The notes under the pieces: model-generated | The model's input: only the letters and a program-made list of their open reading frames with translations | Told to the model about the DNA's origin: nothing | Databases searched by the model: none | Translations under genes and position numbers: made by a program | NCBI GenBank assembly: GCA_023565505.1 | Contig: JAIMBI010000002.1 | Location: 62,001 to 126,000, forward strand | Reading direction: 5' to 3' | DNA length: 64,000 nt | From: Actinomycetes bacterium | Lineage (GTDB): Bacteria; Bacillota; Sulfobacillia; Sulfobacillales; JAIMBI01 | In this document: positions 17,773-26,634 of the stretch, piece by piece | How the letters are laid out: each line of letters opens with the position of its first letter | Position numbering within the stretch: position 1 is the first letter of the stretch

Positions 17773-18496
17773 CGCGGGAGACTTCCTGGCTTTCGAGAAG
17801 TCGCGCTTCACGTACCAACGCAACGTGGGGGAGAAGATCCAGGCTCCGTGCCTGGTGTGGCTGTTGCTGGGCGGTCCGGAACCTGTCCTGGTCGACTTGG
17901 GGCCGACGCCGCCGGAGGAGGCGGAGCGGGTCCACGGTTGGGCGATGCGCCGCGAGCCCCGCCACGACCTCGTGGCCCAGCTCAAGGCGCATCGGGTGAA
18001 TCCGGAGGATGTCGAGACGGTCCTCGTGACCCACCTGCACTGGGACCACGTGTCCAACGCGCATCTGTTCCCGCGGGCGCGGATCTACGTCCAGCGGCGG
18101 GAACTGGCCTACGCGGCCGCCCCGCTGTATCCGCAGCGCGGATCCTACGAGGCCGACGAGCCGTCGCCCCCCTGGATGCGCAACTGGGGGCGGTACGTCG
18201 TGCTCGACGGGGACCGCGAGGTCGTGCCGGGGGTGACGGCGCACCTGTTGCCGGGGCATACGCCGGGATCCCAGGGGATCGGGGTCGAGACGGCCGACGG
18301 CGTGTACCTCATCGCCGGGGACAACGTCGATCTGTTCGAGAACTGGGAAGGGGCGCCGGGCCTGCCCCACATCCCGGGCAGCATCTTCGTGAACCTGGAG
18401 GACTATCTCCGGTCGTTCGCGCGAATGGAGACCCTGGCTCGCTTCGTGCTGCCCTCCCACGACATGCGCGTGCTGGAGCGGCCGGAATATCCCTAA
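17744..18496 (+). CDS. N-acyl homoserine lactonase-like MBL-fold hydrolase
   Basis: This 250-residue protein has the dizinc motif THLHWDHVSNAHLFP (HxHxDH), LLPGHTPGSQGI, and LIAGDNVDLFENW, which supply the metal ligands of the AttM/AiiA-like lactonase group. Substrates could be lactones or other cyclic esters; quorum quenching is possible but unproven. ATG at 17744 is preferred because GGAGGAGG precedes it at good spacing; GTG at 17735 is the alternative. It overlaps the upstream thioesterase gene. Confidence 0.83.
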   Translation: MATWRIVPLDAGDFLAFEKSRFTYQRNVGEKIQAPCLVWLLLGGPEPVLVDLGPTPPEEAERVHGWAMRREPRHDLVAQLKAHRVNPEDVETVLVTHLHWDHVSNAHLFPRARIYVQRRELAYAAAPLYPQRGSYEADEPSPPWMRNWGRYVVLDGDREVVPGVTAHLLPGHTPGSQGIGVETADGVYLIAGDNVDLFENWEGAPGLPHIPGSIFVNLEDYLRSFARMETLARFVLPSHDMRVLERPEYP

Positions 18497-18639
18497 GACT
18501 CGGTGCCGGCGACCGCGCGGCCCCCGCGCCGTTGCGCGGGCCGTCCGCAGGTTTTGGCCGCGCCGTCATACTTTCTTAGCATTTGGCTGTCATCCTGGGG
18601 GCGAGGACGACCGACGCGGCACCAAAGGGGGAGAGCCAC

Positions 18640-19869
18640 GTGGACGAGCAGCGACCGGTCCGGTGGACCAAGGACGACGGCGGCTGGCCCGGACGGGGCC
18701 GCCGGCGGCGTCGGGGAGCCGGCGCCGCGCGCCTCGTGACCGCCGTGCTGGCGGCGACCACGGCGGTCTTGGCGTTCGCCGCTTGGCGGCAGATGCGCGC
18801 CGAGGGCCTGGCGCCCCTCGTGCAACAGGTGGCGGGGGCGGTGGGCGGGGCAACCGGGACGGTTCTCCGCACCCCGCCGTTGTCGCCGGCGGCCGTCGCC
18901 GCGCGGGTCGACCCGGCCGTGGTGGACATCAACGTGACCCTCGCGTTCGGGCAGGGGACGGCGTCCGGCACGGGCATGATCCTGACCTCTTCGGGTGAGG
19001 TGCTGACCAACAACCACGTGGTGCAGGGCGCCAGCGTCATCCGCGTGACGGTGGCCGGCCGACCGCGACCGTACGTGGCCCGGGTGCTGGGCGTGGACCC
19101 CACCGCGGACGTGGCCTTGCTCCAACTGGAGGGAGCCTCCGGACTGCCCACGGTGACCCTGGGCAACTCGGACGCGGTCTCGGTGGGCCAGCCCGTCGTC
19201 GCCATCGGGAACGCCCTCGGGCTCGGGGGGACGCCGTCGGTCACCCAGGGCACGATCACGGCGAAAAACCAGTCGATCTTCGCCCAGGACGCGACCGGCG
19301 GGGGCGAGGAACTGCACGGGTTGCTGGAGACCAGCGCGGCGCTGCAGCCGGGGGACTCGGGCGGCCCGCTGGTCAACCTGGCGGGACAGGTCATCGGGAT
19401 GGACACGGCGGCGGCCGGTCCCGCCTACGGCCACTCGTACCGGCGCTGGTACGTGGCCCAGGCGCCCTCGGCGGCCGGGTTCGCGATCCCGATCAACACC
19501 GCGGTGCGGATCGCCCGCGAGATTGCCCAGGGCCGGACCGGCGATGGCATCGTCCGCGGTTCGCCCGCGTTCCTGGGGGTGGAGGTCACCGACGTCCAGG
19601 AGCTCCGGCCCCTGGAGCAGGCGCAGCTGGGCACCGACTCCGGCGCCGTGGTGGTGGGCGTGGCGCCGGGCAGTCCCGCCGCCGCCGCCGGCCTGACGCC
19701 CGGCGACGTGATCACGGGCCTGGGCGGGCAGAGCGTGGCCGACGCTGCGTCCCTGCAGCAACTCATCCGGGCCCACCAACCCGGCGCGTCCGTCTCGGTG
19801 AGCTGGGTCACGCCCGGCGGGCAGGCCGAAACCGCCGTCGTGCGGCTGGCCGCCGGCCCGGTGCCCTGA
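18640..19869 (+). CDS. HtrA/DegP-type membrane-anchored serine protease with PDZ domain
   Basis: A 409-residue S1C protease for extracytoplasmic protein quality control. After a basic N-terminus (RRRRR) comes one transmembrane anchor at about 31-48, then the protease domain with the triad H126 (TNNHVV), D157 (TADVAL) and S240 (QPGDSGGPL), and one PDZ domain at about 310-400. The GTG at 18640 follows GGGGGAGAG; an upstream in-frame TTG is unlikely. A rare AT-richer patch at 18565-18590 may hold the promoter, but no good hexamer pair is seen. It is monocistronic and convergent with the AI-2E permease. Confidence 0.93.
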   Translation: MDEQRPVRWTKDDGGWPGRGRRRRRGAGAARLVTAVLAATTAVLAFAAWRQMRAEGLAPLVQQVAGAVGGATGTVLRTPPLSPAAVAARVDPAVVDINVTLAFGQGTASGTGMILTSSGEVLTNNHVVQGASVIRVTVAGRPRPYVARVLGVDPTADVALLQLEGASGLPTVTLGNSDAVSVGQPVVAIGNALGLGGTPSVTQGTITAKNQSIFAQDATGGGEELHGLLETSAALQPGDSGGPLVNLAGQVIGMDTAAAGPAYGHSYRRWYVAQAPSAAGFAIPINTAVRIAREIAQGRTGDGIVRGSPAFLGVEVTDVQELRPLEQAQLGTDSGAVVVGVAPGSPAAAAGLTPGDVITGLGGQSVADAASLQQLIRAHQPGASVSVSWVTPGGQAETAVVRLAAGPVP

Positions 19870-20001
19870 GCGCGGCCCGCGGGGAGGCGCTTTTCTTCCG
19901 GCCGGGCAGCCGCGCCGGGTGCTCCGACGCGCCCCCGACGGGGCCGGCGCGTGCTGTCCGGACGCCGCCGGGGAACCGCCGGGGCGTGGGCGGAGGCGCT
20001 C

Positions 20002-20024
20002 GGCCCGCCTCCTAGCGGCGGGCC
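20002..20024. terminator. Hairpin at the convergent ends of htrA-like and AI-2E genes
   Basis: GGCCCGCC at 20002-20009 pairs with GGCGGGCC at 20017-20024 around a 7-base loop; the stop codon of the minus-strand permease lies within it. On the plus side a CTTTTCTT run near 19890 may add to termination of the protease gene. Confidence 0.4.
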
Positions 20025-21157
20025 GGCGAGCGGTCTTCCTCGCGGGGTTCGGCGCGGCTCCCCGGTCCCGCCAGGACCACTCGCTCCCGCCACACCCGGT
20101 TCGCCGCCGTCCACGCGGCGACCACGATCCCGGCCGCCGGCACGGCGAAGAAGGCGCCCCAGATGCCCTGCAACGACGCCCCGATCACCAGCGCCAGCAC
20201 GGAGAGGACGGGGTGCAGCCCCACTTGGTTGCGGAAGATGCGCGGGGCGAGGAATTGGGATTCGACGACGTGGGCGCCGACGTACAGCGTGAGGAGTTCC
20301 GGCACCTGGGTCTCGGGCCGGCCGAAGAAGGCGAGGATGAGGGGGAGGACGGCCGCCAGCACCGGCCCGAGCAGCGGGATGAACTCCAGGAAGGCGGCCA
20401 GCACGCCCACCACCAGCGGGAACGGCAGGCCGATCATCCACGACCCGACGCCGAACGTGAGCCCCATGATGCCGGACAGCATGAGCTGGCCGCGGACGTA
20501 GCCCCGGATGACGTGGCTGACGGTGCGCTGCAGGGCCAGGAGCGCGTCGCGGTGTCCGGCCGGAACGAGGCGGAGGATCCCCCGCTGGATGCGCTCAGCG
20601 TCGAGGATCAGGTAGAAGGTCAGGAACAGGGTCAGAATGACGTCCCCGATGCCGCTGACCAAGGCCGTGACGAGGTGGAAAATCTGGTTGAGCAAGGCCG
20701 CCGACACGGTGCCCGCGCTGTTGATGACCCGGTTCTCGAGATTGGCCAGGTCGAAGCGCAGCCCCAGGTGGTGGATCCAGGCCAGCAGGGCCGGGGCGGA
20801 CGTCTGCAGCCGGGCGAACTGGTCCGGGATCTGACCGGCCAGCGCGATGAGCTGGGTGACGAGGCTCGCCGCGATCCAGCCCCCGACGCTCAGGACCACG
20901 GCGGCGCCCCCGAGGACGACCAGGGTCACCGCCGCCCACCGGGGGGCTCGTCGGGCCAGCATGTCGACGGACGGACCCAGCAGGATGCTCAGGATGACCG
21001 AGACCACCAGCACCAGGACCAGCCCGCCGATCCGCCCGAGATCCCGCCAGACCGCCGACAGCACCAATCCGGCGCCCACGACGACGATGACCGCGTCGCG
21101 GCCCAGGGCAAGCCAGGTCGCCCACGCGCGTTCCCGGTCGCCGGCCGTGGTCCCCAC
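20012..21157 (-). CDS. AI-2E family transporter/permease
   Basis: A 381-residue polytopic membrane protein of the AI-2E exporter family. Recognisable regions are the N-terminal paired helices (VIVVVGAGLVLSAVWRDLG and VLVLVVSVILSILLGP), a central soluble segment, and the conserved C-terminal FLEFIPLLGPVLAAVLP and ESQFLAPRIFRNQVGLHP. Some members export autoinducer-2 and others act as sodium/proton antiporters, so the substrate is open. The start is taken as GTG at 21157, adjacent to AAGGGGG, giving family length; the frame continues upstream without conserved sequence. Confidence 0.86.
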   Translation of the reverse strand: MGTTAGDRERAWATWLALGRDAVIVVVGAGLVLSAVWRDLGRIGGLVLVLVVSVILSILLGPSVDMLARRAPRWAAVTLVVLGGAAVVLSVGGWIAASLVTQLIALAGQIPDQFARLQTSAPALLAWIHHLGLRFDLANLENRVINSAGTVSAALLNQIFHLVTALVSGIGDVILTLFLTFYLILDAERIQRGILRLVPAGHRDALLALQRTVSHVIRGYVRGQLMLSGIMGLTFGVGSWMIGLPFPLVVGVLAAFLEFIPLLGPVLAAVLPLILAFFGRPETQVPELLTLYVGAHVVESQFLAPRIFRNQVGLHPVLSVLALVIGASLQGIWGAFFAVPAAGIVVAAWTAANRVWRERVVLAGPGSRAEPREEDRSPARR

Positions 21158-21264
21158 CCCCTTGCGGTCGTCGGTCCGTCGCTTCCAGTGTAACCGCCGG
21201 GGCGGGATCCGTCCCGGAAGCGGACCGGCCCCGGGCGGCCGGGCCCGGGGCCGGAGGCGTTGCG

Positions 21265-22140
21265 TCAGGTGGAGGACCGTTTCAGCACGCCCGCACGCTC
21301 GTGGAGCAGGCGGCGGAGCCGAAGCGCCACGGGGCCGGCGCGCGTGCCGATCCGGACGTCGTCGACCTGGGTGATGGGCAACACCTCGGTGAGGGTCCCG
21401 GTGAGGAACACCTCGTCGGCGGTATACACCTCGTCCACCCCGAACGGGGTGAGGTTGACGGGCAGGCCCTCCTCCTGGGCGATCTCGAGCACCACCTCGC
21501 GGGTCACCCCGGGGAGGATGTAGTTGGACACCGGCGCCGTGCGGAGCGTGCCCTGCTGGACGATGAAGAGATTCGCCGACGTGCACTCGGTCACGATGCC
21601 GTCGCGGACGTAGATGGCCTCGAACGCCCCCCGGTCGTGGGCGTACTGCTTGGCCAGGACGTTGGACAGGAGGCCGACGGTCTTGATCCACACCTTCGAC
21701 CAGCGGTCGTCGGGAACCGTGATGACCTTGACGCCCCGCTCCACGAGTTCAGCGGGAATGGGTTCGACGGGGCGGATCCACATGACGACGGTGGGCCGGA
21801 CCGGGGGATCCGGGAACAGGTGGGCGCGGGGGTGGGCGCCGCGCGTCACTTCGACATAGAGCGAGCCGTCGGCCGGCTCGTTGCGCCGGGCCATCTCGGC
21901 CCGGAAGTGCTCCAGGAGCGTGTCGGCGGCACGGTCCAGCTCGTCCAGATCGACCCCGCGGATTCGCACAACCTCGAGGCTGTGGCGGAGCCGGTCGCGA
22001 TGGCGGCGCCACTCGAACAGGGTACCCCCGTAGACGTGGGCCACCTCGTAGACGCCGTCGGCGAACAGAAACCCTCGATCATCGATGGATACCTTGGCCT
22101 CGGACTCGTCGACATATTCCCCGTTCAGGTATACGATCAC
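21265..22140 (-). CDS. D-amino acid aminotransferase (fold-type IV PLP enzyme)
   Basis: This 291-residue enzyme should transfer amino groups between D-amino acids and 2-oxoacids, for example to supply D-glutamate or D-alanine for cell wall. It starts with the Dat-like MIVYLNGEYVD, has the pyridoxal-phosphate lysine K153 within WIKTVGLLSNVLAKQ, and TECTSANLFIV near 190. These favour Dat over branched-chain aminotransferase. The GTG at 22140 has a weak TGAGG site. A near-perfect -10 and a leader hairpin lie upstream. Confidence 0.86.
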   Translation of the reverse strand: MIVYLNGEYVDESEAKVSIDDRGFLFADGVYEVAHVYGGTLFEWRRHRDRLRHSLEVVRIRGVDLDELDRAADTLLEHFRAEMARRNEPADGSLYVEVTRGAHPRAHLFPDPPVRPTVVMWIRPVEPIPAELVERGVKVITVPDDRWSKVWIKTVGLLSNVLAKQYAHDRGAFEAIYVRDGIVTECTSANLFIVQQGTLRTAPVSNYILPGVTREVVLEIAQEEGLPVNLTPFGVDEVYTADEVFLTGTLTEVLPITQVDDVRIGTRAGPVALRLRRLLHERAGVLKRSST

Positions 22141-22181
22141 GCGCGCCTCAACCCTTACTCGCGGACTGGATGATGAAGGAG

Positions 22182-22213
22182 GTCGGCCGACGGCCTATCC
22201 GCATCCGGCCGAC
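22182..22213 (-). promoter_or_regulatory. Leader hairpin of the aminotransferase transcript
   Basis: GTCGGCC and GGCCGAC arms at 22182-22188 and 22207-22213 can pair across an 18-base loop. The element falls between the TATAAT hexamer and the start codon, so it would be in the 5' leader. It matches no riboswitch class I can recognise. Confidence 0.25.
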
Positions 22214-22231
22214 AAGGCCAAAGATACACGT

Positions 22232-22237
22232 ATTATA
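22232..22237 (-). promoter_or_regulatory. Consensus -10 hexamer for the D-amino acid aminotransferase gene
   Basis: TATAAT on the minus strand is a perfect -10, in an unusually AT-rich patch. A TTGCCG candidate -35 lies 19 bases upstream, slightly long. The start codon is about 92 bases downstream. Confidence 0.5.
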
Positions 22238-22325
22238 CACACTTCGGCCGCGCCGACGGCAAGCTTCCCCGCCGCCCCGGCCGGGGCGGCCGGCGCCTGG
22301 GCGGCGGCAGGCCGGGCGGGACGGG

Positions 22326-23516
22326 TCAGCGCGGCGTCGCCGCCTCAGCGGCGGTCCGGGCCGTCCCGCCCGGGCGCCGGGTCCCGGCCACGACCAGGCC
22401 GGGGAGCGACGCTGCAGCGGCCAGCGCGAAGGCGGCGTCGAGTCCGAGGCGCTCGACCAGCCATCCGGCCACCGCCGGCCCCCCGATCATCCCCAGGGCG
22501 TACGTGGCCTGGTACGGGCACAAGGGCGTGCCTTGGCGCGACGGTTCCACCCCGACGACGGCGAGGTTCATGAGCGCGGGGCTCAGGATGCCGCGGCCGG
22601 CGCCCAGCACCGCCTGGTGGCGAAGAGGAGGGCGGGCGTCCGCGTGCACGGCGTGAGGGCCGCCGCGACCAGGACGAGCGCGAAGCCGACGGCCGCCAGG
22701 CGGACCTCCGGCCACCGCGGCGGTCGGATCGTCCCCCGTGAGCAAGGCCGCAAGCGCCGTCGGGACCAGGCTCGCCATCAGCAGAAACCCGAGGTCGGCG
22801 CGGCTCAGACCCATGCGGCTCGCGTAGACGGGTACGTAGCCGAACGTGGTGACGACGACGCCACCTGGGCGAAGATGCCCAGGACCGAGGCGATGCGGAG
22901 CGCCGGGGCCAGCCGGAGCAAGGCCACGGGAACGACCGGAGTGTGCCGGCTCGACGGCCGCTCGCGTTCCCGTACAGCCGCCGCCAGCAGGCCGCCCAGA
23001 GCGGCCACGCCGGCCGAGGCGGCGAACGGCGCGGACCAGCCGAGCCGATCCGCCAGCCACCCGCCGAGGCAGCTCGCCACCACCTGCCCGGTCTGGTTGG
23101 CGAACGACACCCATCCCATCGCGTAGAGACTGCGCGCGGGGGGGGTAGAGGGCCACGTAACTGACCGAGAACAGCGCCCAGACGCTCGCGGCGAGCCCGG
23201 CAAGGAGGCGCCAGCCCACGAAGGCCCACGGGTAGGGCCAGACCACCATGCCGAGGGCGCTCACCACTGCTGCGGCGAACCCGGCCAGGAGGAAGGGCCG
23301 CCGGCGGCCCCACCGGTCGGACCAGGCGCCCAGCACGACGCGGCAGAGGAGTTGCGGGACCCCGTAGGCCGCCACGATGAGGCCGACCAAGCCGAGGCGG
23401 GCCCCTTGGTGCACGGCGTAGGGGGACAGGATGGGCACATAGAGGTAGAGGGCCATCCAGAACAACCCGATGGACCCCAGCAGGAGTCCCCGGGCCGAAG
23501 TCGAAGCGCTGGGCGT
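22326..23516 (-). pseudogene. MFS transporter with two compensated pairs of frameshifts
   Basis: The N-terminal part (WMALYLYVPILSPYAVHQG) and the C-terminal part (GILSPALMNLAVVGVEPSRQG) are clearly major facilitator sequence in one frame. Between them, transporter sequence jumps frame: an extra C in a C8 run (plus-strand G 23138-23145), a missing base near 22855-22862, an extra G in a G5 run (22733-22737), and a missing base near 22612-22619. Because each gain is followed by a loss, the original frame has no stop, yet about 93 and 40 residues are scrambled. At the right distance from AAGGAGG the codon is ACG (23516), not ATG. It is either a decaying gene or a cluster of sequence errors. Confidence 0.8.
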
Positions 23517-23716
23517 GGCAGAGGCCTCCTTCCGGCGGGCGGCGCATACCGCGCCGGCCCGGAGCGGCTCCCGCTGGGGCCGGCGGCTGCCCGTCCGGGA
23601 CCGCGGTCCGCTGTCGCCACTCTTACCAGACCGGAACGGCCTGACGCTCGCCCGCGGCGACGGTCCGTCGCGGCCCCGGCGAGACGGCAGAGGCCGAGGC
23701 GAGGAGGTAGACGGAC

Positions 23717-24730
23717 ATGGCGAGCACGCATCGACGGTGGGTCTTCGTCCGGCGGCCCGAGGGCATGCCCACGGGGGCCGAGTTCCGGCTCGAGGAGGTC
23801 CCCACGCCGGATCCCGACCCGGGCCAGATCCTCGTCCGCACCCGCTGGATCTCCGTGGATCCCTACATGCGGGGCCGGATGCGGGCCGGTCCTTCCTACG
23901 CGCCGCCGTGGGAGGTGGGCGAGGTCCCGCGCGGCGGCGCGGTGGGCGAGGTGGTGGCGTCGCGGCGGCCCGGCTTCGCCCCCGGCGACGTGGTGGTCGG
24001 CACCTGGGGCTGGGAGGAGATGGCTCGCCTGGATGGGCACGGACTGACCCGGTGGCCGTGGCCGGACCTTTCCCCCACCCTGGGACTGGGGATGCTGGGG
24101 ATGCCGGGCCTGACGGCGTACTTCGGGCTGTTCGAGGTCGGGCGGCCGCGGCCGGGGGACACGGTGGTGGTCTCCGCCGCCGCGGGAGCGGTCGGTTCCG
24201 TCGTGGGCCAGCTCGCCCGCCTGGCGGGCTGCCGCGCGGTCGGCATCGCCGGCTCGGCCGAGAAGGTGGCGTTCGTGCGGGACGTCCTGCGGTTCGACGC
24301 GGCCGTCTCCTACCAGGACCCGCAATGGACGGCGGCGCTGGAGGCGGCCTGCCCGGACGGCGTGGACGTATACTTCGACAACGTGGGCGGGAGCGTGACG
24401 GAGGCGGTGATGGACCGGCTGGCGCTGCGCGCCCGGGTGGTGGTCTGCGGGCAGATCGCCCGGTACAACCAGGAGGGACCGGCGCCCGTGACCCGCGATT
24501 GGCTGTGGCAGACGATCGCCAAACGGATTCGCGTCGAAGGGTTCCTCGTGGGGGACTTCGCGCTACGTCACGCCGAGGCACTCGAGCGGCTCGCGGCGTG
24601 GGTGCGGAGCGGACGCCTGGTCGGGCGGGAGACCGTGGTGGAGGGCTTCGAGCGGGTGCCCGAAGCCCTGCTGGGATTGTTCCGGGGCACCAACGTGGGC
24701 AAGCAGCTCGTCCGGGTGGCGGGGTCGTAG
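23717..24730 (+). CDS. NADPH-dependent enone reductase (CurA/LTB4 dehydrogenase-type MDR)
   Basis: A 337-residue zinc-independent medium-chain reductase. The motifs SVDPYMRGRM near residue 55, MPGLTAYFGLFEVG, the nucleotide-binding AAAGAVGSVVGQLA and DVYFDNVGG define the leukotriene B4 dehydrogenase/CurA branch, which saturates alpha,beta-unsaturated ketones or aldehydes with NADPH. ATG at 23717 has a GGCGAGGAGG site. The stop is 3 bases from the convergent enoyl-CoA hydratase stop. Its true substrate is unknown; detoxification of reactive enones is plausible. Confidence 0.87.
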   Translation: MASTHRRWVFVRRPEGMPTGAEFRLEEVPTPDPDPGQILVRTRWISVDPYMRGRMRAGPSYAPPWEVGEVPRGGAVGEVVASRRPGFAPGDVVVGTWGWEEMARLDGHGLTRWPWPDLSPTLGLGMLGMPGLTAYFGLFEVGRPRPGDTVVVSAAAGAVGSVVGQLARLAGCRAVGIAGSAEKVAFVRDVLRFDAAVSYQDPQWTAALEAACPDGVDVYFDNVGGSVTEAVMDRLALRARVVVCGQIARYNQEGPAPVTRDWLWQTIAKRIRVEGFLVGDFALRHAEALERLAAWVRSGRLVGRETVVEGFERVPEALLGLFRGTNVGKQLVRVAGS

Positions 24731-24733
24731 GCG

Positions 24734-25474
24734 CTAGCGGCGCTCCAGACGGCGGCGGAGGGGATCGGGGACGCCGTCCACGAAGGCCGCGGCGAAGCTG
24801 CGGACGCTGAAGGCCACGGCGTCCTCGAGTCCGGCGTTGCGCCAGACGTCGTGCAGCTCCTTCTGCAGCCGCACGGCGCGCGGGCTGTGGCGGAGGACCT
24901 CCTGCAGCAGGGCCCTTCCGGCGTCCTCCAGGGCGTCCGCCGGGGCCAGGCGGTTGACCAGCCCGAGGCGGAAGGCCTCCCGGGCCGTCATCAGGCGGCC
25001 GGTGAGCAGCATGTCGGCGGCGCGGCCCCAGCCCACGTAACCGGGCAGGAGCGCCGCGTCGATCACCGACGGCAGGCCGAGGGCCACCTCGGGCAGGCCG
25101 AACCGGGCGTGCCGGTCCGCCACCCGCAGGTCGCAGGCGAGCACCACCTCGAAGGCTCCGCCGAGGCAGTGGCCCTGCACGGCCGCGACGACGGGCTTCG
25201 GCCCCGTGCGCACGGCGCGGCAGAGGTCCCGGAGGACGGCGATGAGTTTCGGGGCGGTCGACGGCGTCAGGGACGCGAACTCGGCCAGGTCCACCCCGGC
25301 GGAGAAGTCCGGGCCGGCACCGGCGAGCAGGATGCCCCGCACCGCCGGGTCGGCGTAGGCGCGGCCGACGGCGGCCGCCAGCTCGGTCATGAGCGCCCGC
25401 GACAGGGCGTTGCGCTTCTCGGGTCGCGCCAGGCGCAGGGTGAGCATCCCGTCGACGAGTTCCTGCTGCAGCAC
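24734..25474 (-). CDS. Enoyl-CoA hydratase/isomerase family protein
   Basis: This 246-residue crotonase-fold protein has the oxyanion-hole region AGPDFSAGVDLAEF, GHCLGGAFEVVLACDLRVAD and FGLPEVALGLPS. Both glutamates used for water addition in classical hydratases appear conserved (in AFEVV and LPEVA), but the following GAGGT-type stretch is replaced by SVIDAALLP, so substrate or reaction may differ. It is encoded alone, with AAAGGAGG upstream of the ATG at 25474. Hydration of a trans-2-enoyl-CoA in beta-oxidation is the default call. Confidence 0.85.
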   Translation of the reverse strand: MLQQELVDGMLTLRLARPEKRNALSRALMTELAAAVGRAYADPAVRGILLAGAGPDFSAGVDLAEFASLTPSTAPKLIAVLRDLCRAVRTGPKPVVAAVQGHCLGGAFEVVLACDLRVADRHARFGLPEVALGLPSVIDAALLPGYVGWGRAADMLLTGRLMTAREAFRLGLVNRLAPADALEDAGRALLQEVLRHSPRAVRLQKELHDVWRNAGLEDAVAFSVRSFAAAFVDGVPDPLRRRLERR

Positions 25475-25567
25475 GGGGCGCCTCCTTTGTGGTGGGCCGG
25501 GAAGACCTCCGGTTTGCGGTCGCCCGCAAGCGACCGGACAGAGGGGTCGGGAACCATCTGGGGACCG

Positions 25568-26392
25568 CTACGGAAGCGACTCGATCCAGCCGGCCAGATC
25601 TCGGTTGAACCGGTCGGCGGCCTCAAGGAAGGGGGCGTGGCCGACCCCGGGATAGCGCCGCACGGTGACCGCCGCCAGGCGGGCGGCGTGGCGGTCGGCG
25701 GCGGCGGGCACCACGACGCGGTCGGCCTCGCCGTGCACGATGAGCACCGGCCGCCGGAGGGCCCGCCAGACGTCGTCGTTGTCCTGCGTGCGGACGAAGA
25801 GGGCGCGGCGGACGTGGGGAGGCGCGCTCACGGCCGCCCCGAGGAGGCGGTAGAACGTCGCGGCGTCGGGCGGGGCGGCGAACATCAGCCGGGCGAGCGC
25901 CGCCAACGCCCCGACGCTGGTCTCGGCGTCGACGGCGAAGAAGCCCCGGGTCAGCGCGCGGAAGTCGGGATGGAGCAGGTCCAGGGAGTCCGGGGTGCCG
26001 ATGTCGAGCACGGCGCCCACGAGCACCACGCCGCGGACCGCCGCGGGCCCTCGGTGGCGGAGGTAGTCGGCGATGACCAGGCCGCCGTACGACCAGCCCA
26101 CCAGCACGGCCGGCCGCCCGCCCGCGAGGCCCAGCACCGCGGCGACGTCGTCGGCCCACAGGCGGCCGTCCCCGTAGGCGTCCCGCGGCTTGTCCGAGGC
26201 CCCGTGGCCGCGGAGGTCGGGAGCCAGGAGGTGGTAGGGGGCTAGGCGGGGGTCCTCGAACTGAGCCAGCCAGGCCAGGGCCGTCTGCGAGAAGCCGTGC
26301 AGGAAGATGATCGGGGGGCCGCCGGGGTTCCCGCCCTCGGTGACCAGCAGGCGGACGCCACCGCCGCCCTCCACCGTGCGCACGCCGAACAT
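25568..26392 (-). CDS. Alpha/beta hydrolase
   Basis: A 274-residue alpha/beta hydrolase with oxyanion motif FLHGFSQT, nucleophile elbow GWSYGG (S101), acid in VHGEADRV and histidine in GVGHAPFLE. Closest architecture is that of C-C bond hydrolases, 3-oxoadipate enol-lactonases and esterases; I cannot choose between them. The start is ATG at 26392 with AAGGAGGA about 12 bases upstream; a 30-residue upstream extension is unconserved. It is divergent from the cyclase gene, with which it may share a regulatory region. Confidence 0.83.
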   Translation of the reverse strand: MFGVRTVEGGGGVRLLVTEGGNPGGPPIIFLHGFSQTALAWLAQFEDPRLAPYHLLAPDLRGHGASDKPRDAYGDGRLWADDVAAVLGLAGGRPAVLVGWSYGGLVIADYLRHRGPAAVRGVVLVGAVLDIGTPDSLDLLHPDFRALTRGFFAVDAETSVGALAALARLMFAAPPDAATFYRLLGAAVSAPPHVRRALFVRTQDNDDVWRALRRPVLIVHGEADRVVVPAAADRHAARLAAVTVRRYPGVGHAPFLEAADRFNRDLAGWIESLP

Positions 26393-26634
26393 GGGTGGTC
26401 GCGTCTCCTCCTTCGCCGGGGCGGATCTGCCCCTCCGCCGGGCGGGCGGCCTCATTCGCCGGGCCGCCCGTTGGGCCGGCAAGGTTTCGGCGCCCGGCGC
26501 CCCGGTTCCTGCAAGACAGGGCGTTTTCGCTCCGCGTGGTCCGAGCCGCTCCGGGCAGGAGGCACGGCGCGGAAGGCGAAGTGTCCGACGGCGGCCACGC
26601 GTCGCCCGTGGCCGGACGGAAGGAGGAGGTTCGC

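Noticed and set aside
18583-18639. TTG start extending the HtrA-like protease by 19 residues
   Set aside because: No ribosome binding site there, whereas GTG at 18640 has GGGGGAGAG at proper spacing and gives a normal basic N-terminus plus anchor.
23140-25529. Continuous minus-strand frame joining the MFS remnant to sequence under the reductase and hydratase region
   Set aside because: Only the 22326-23516 part has transporter homology; the rest is opposite or out of frame with supported genes.
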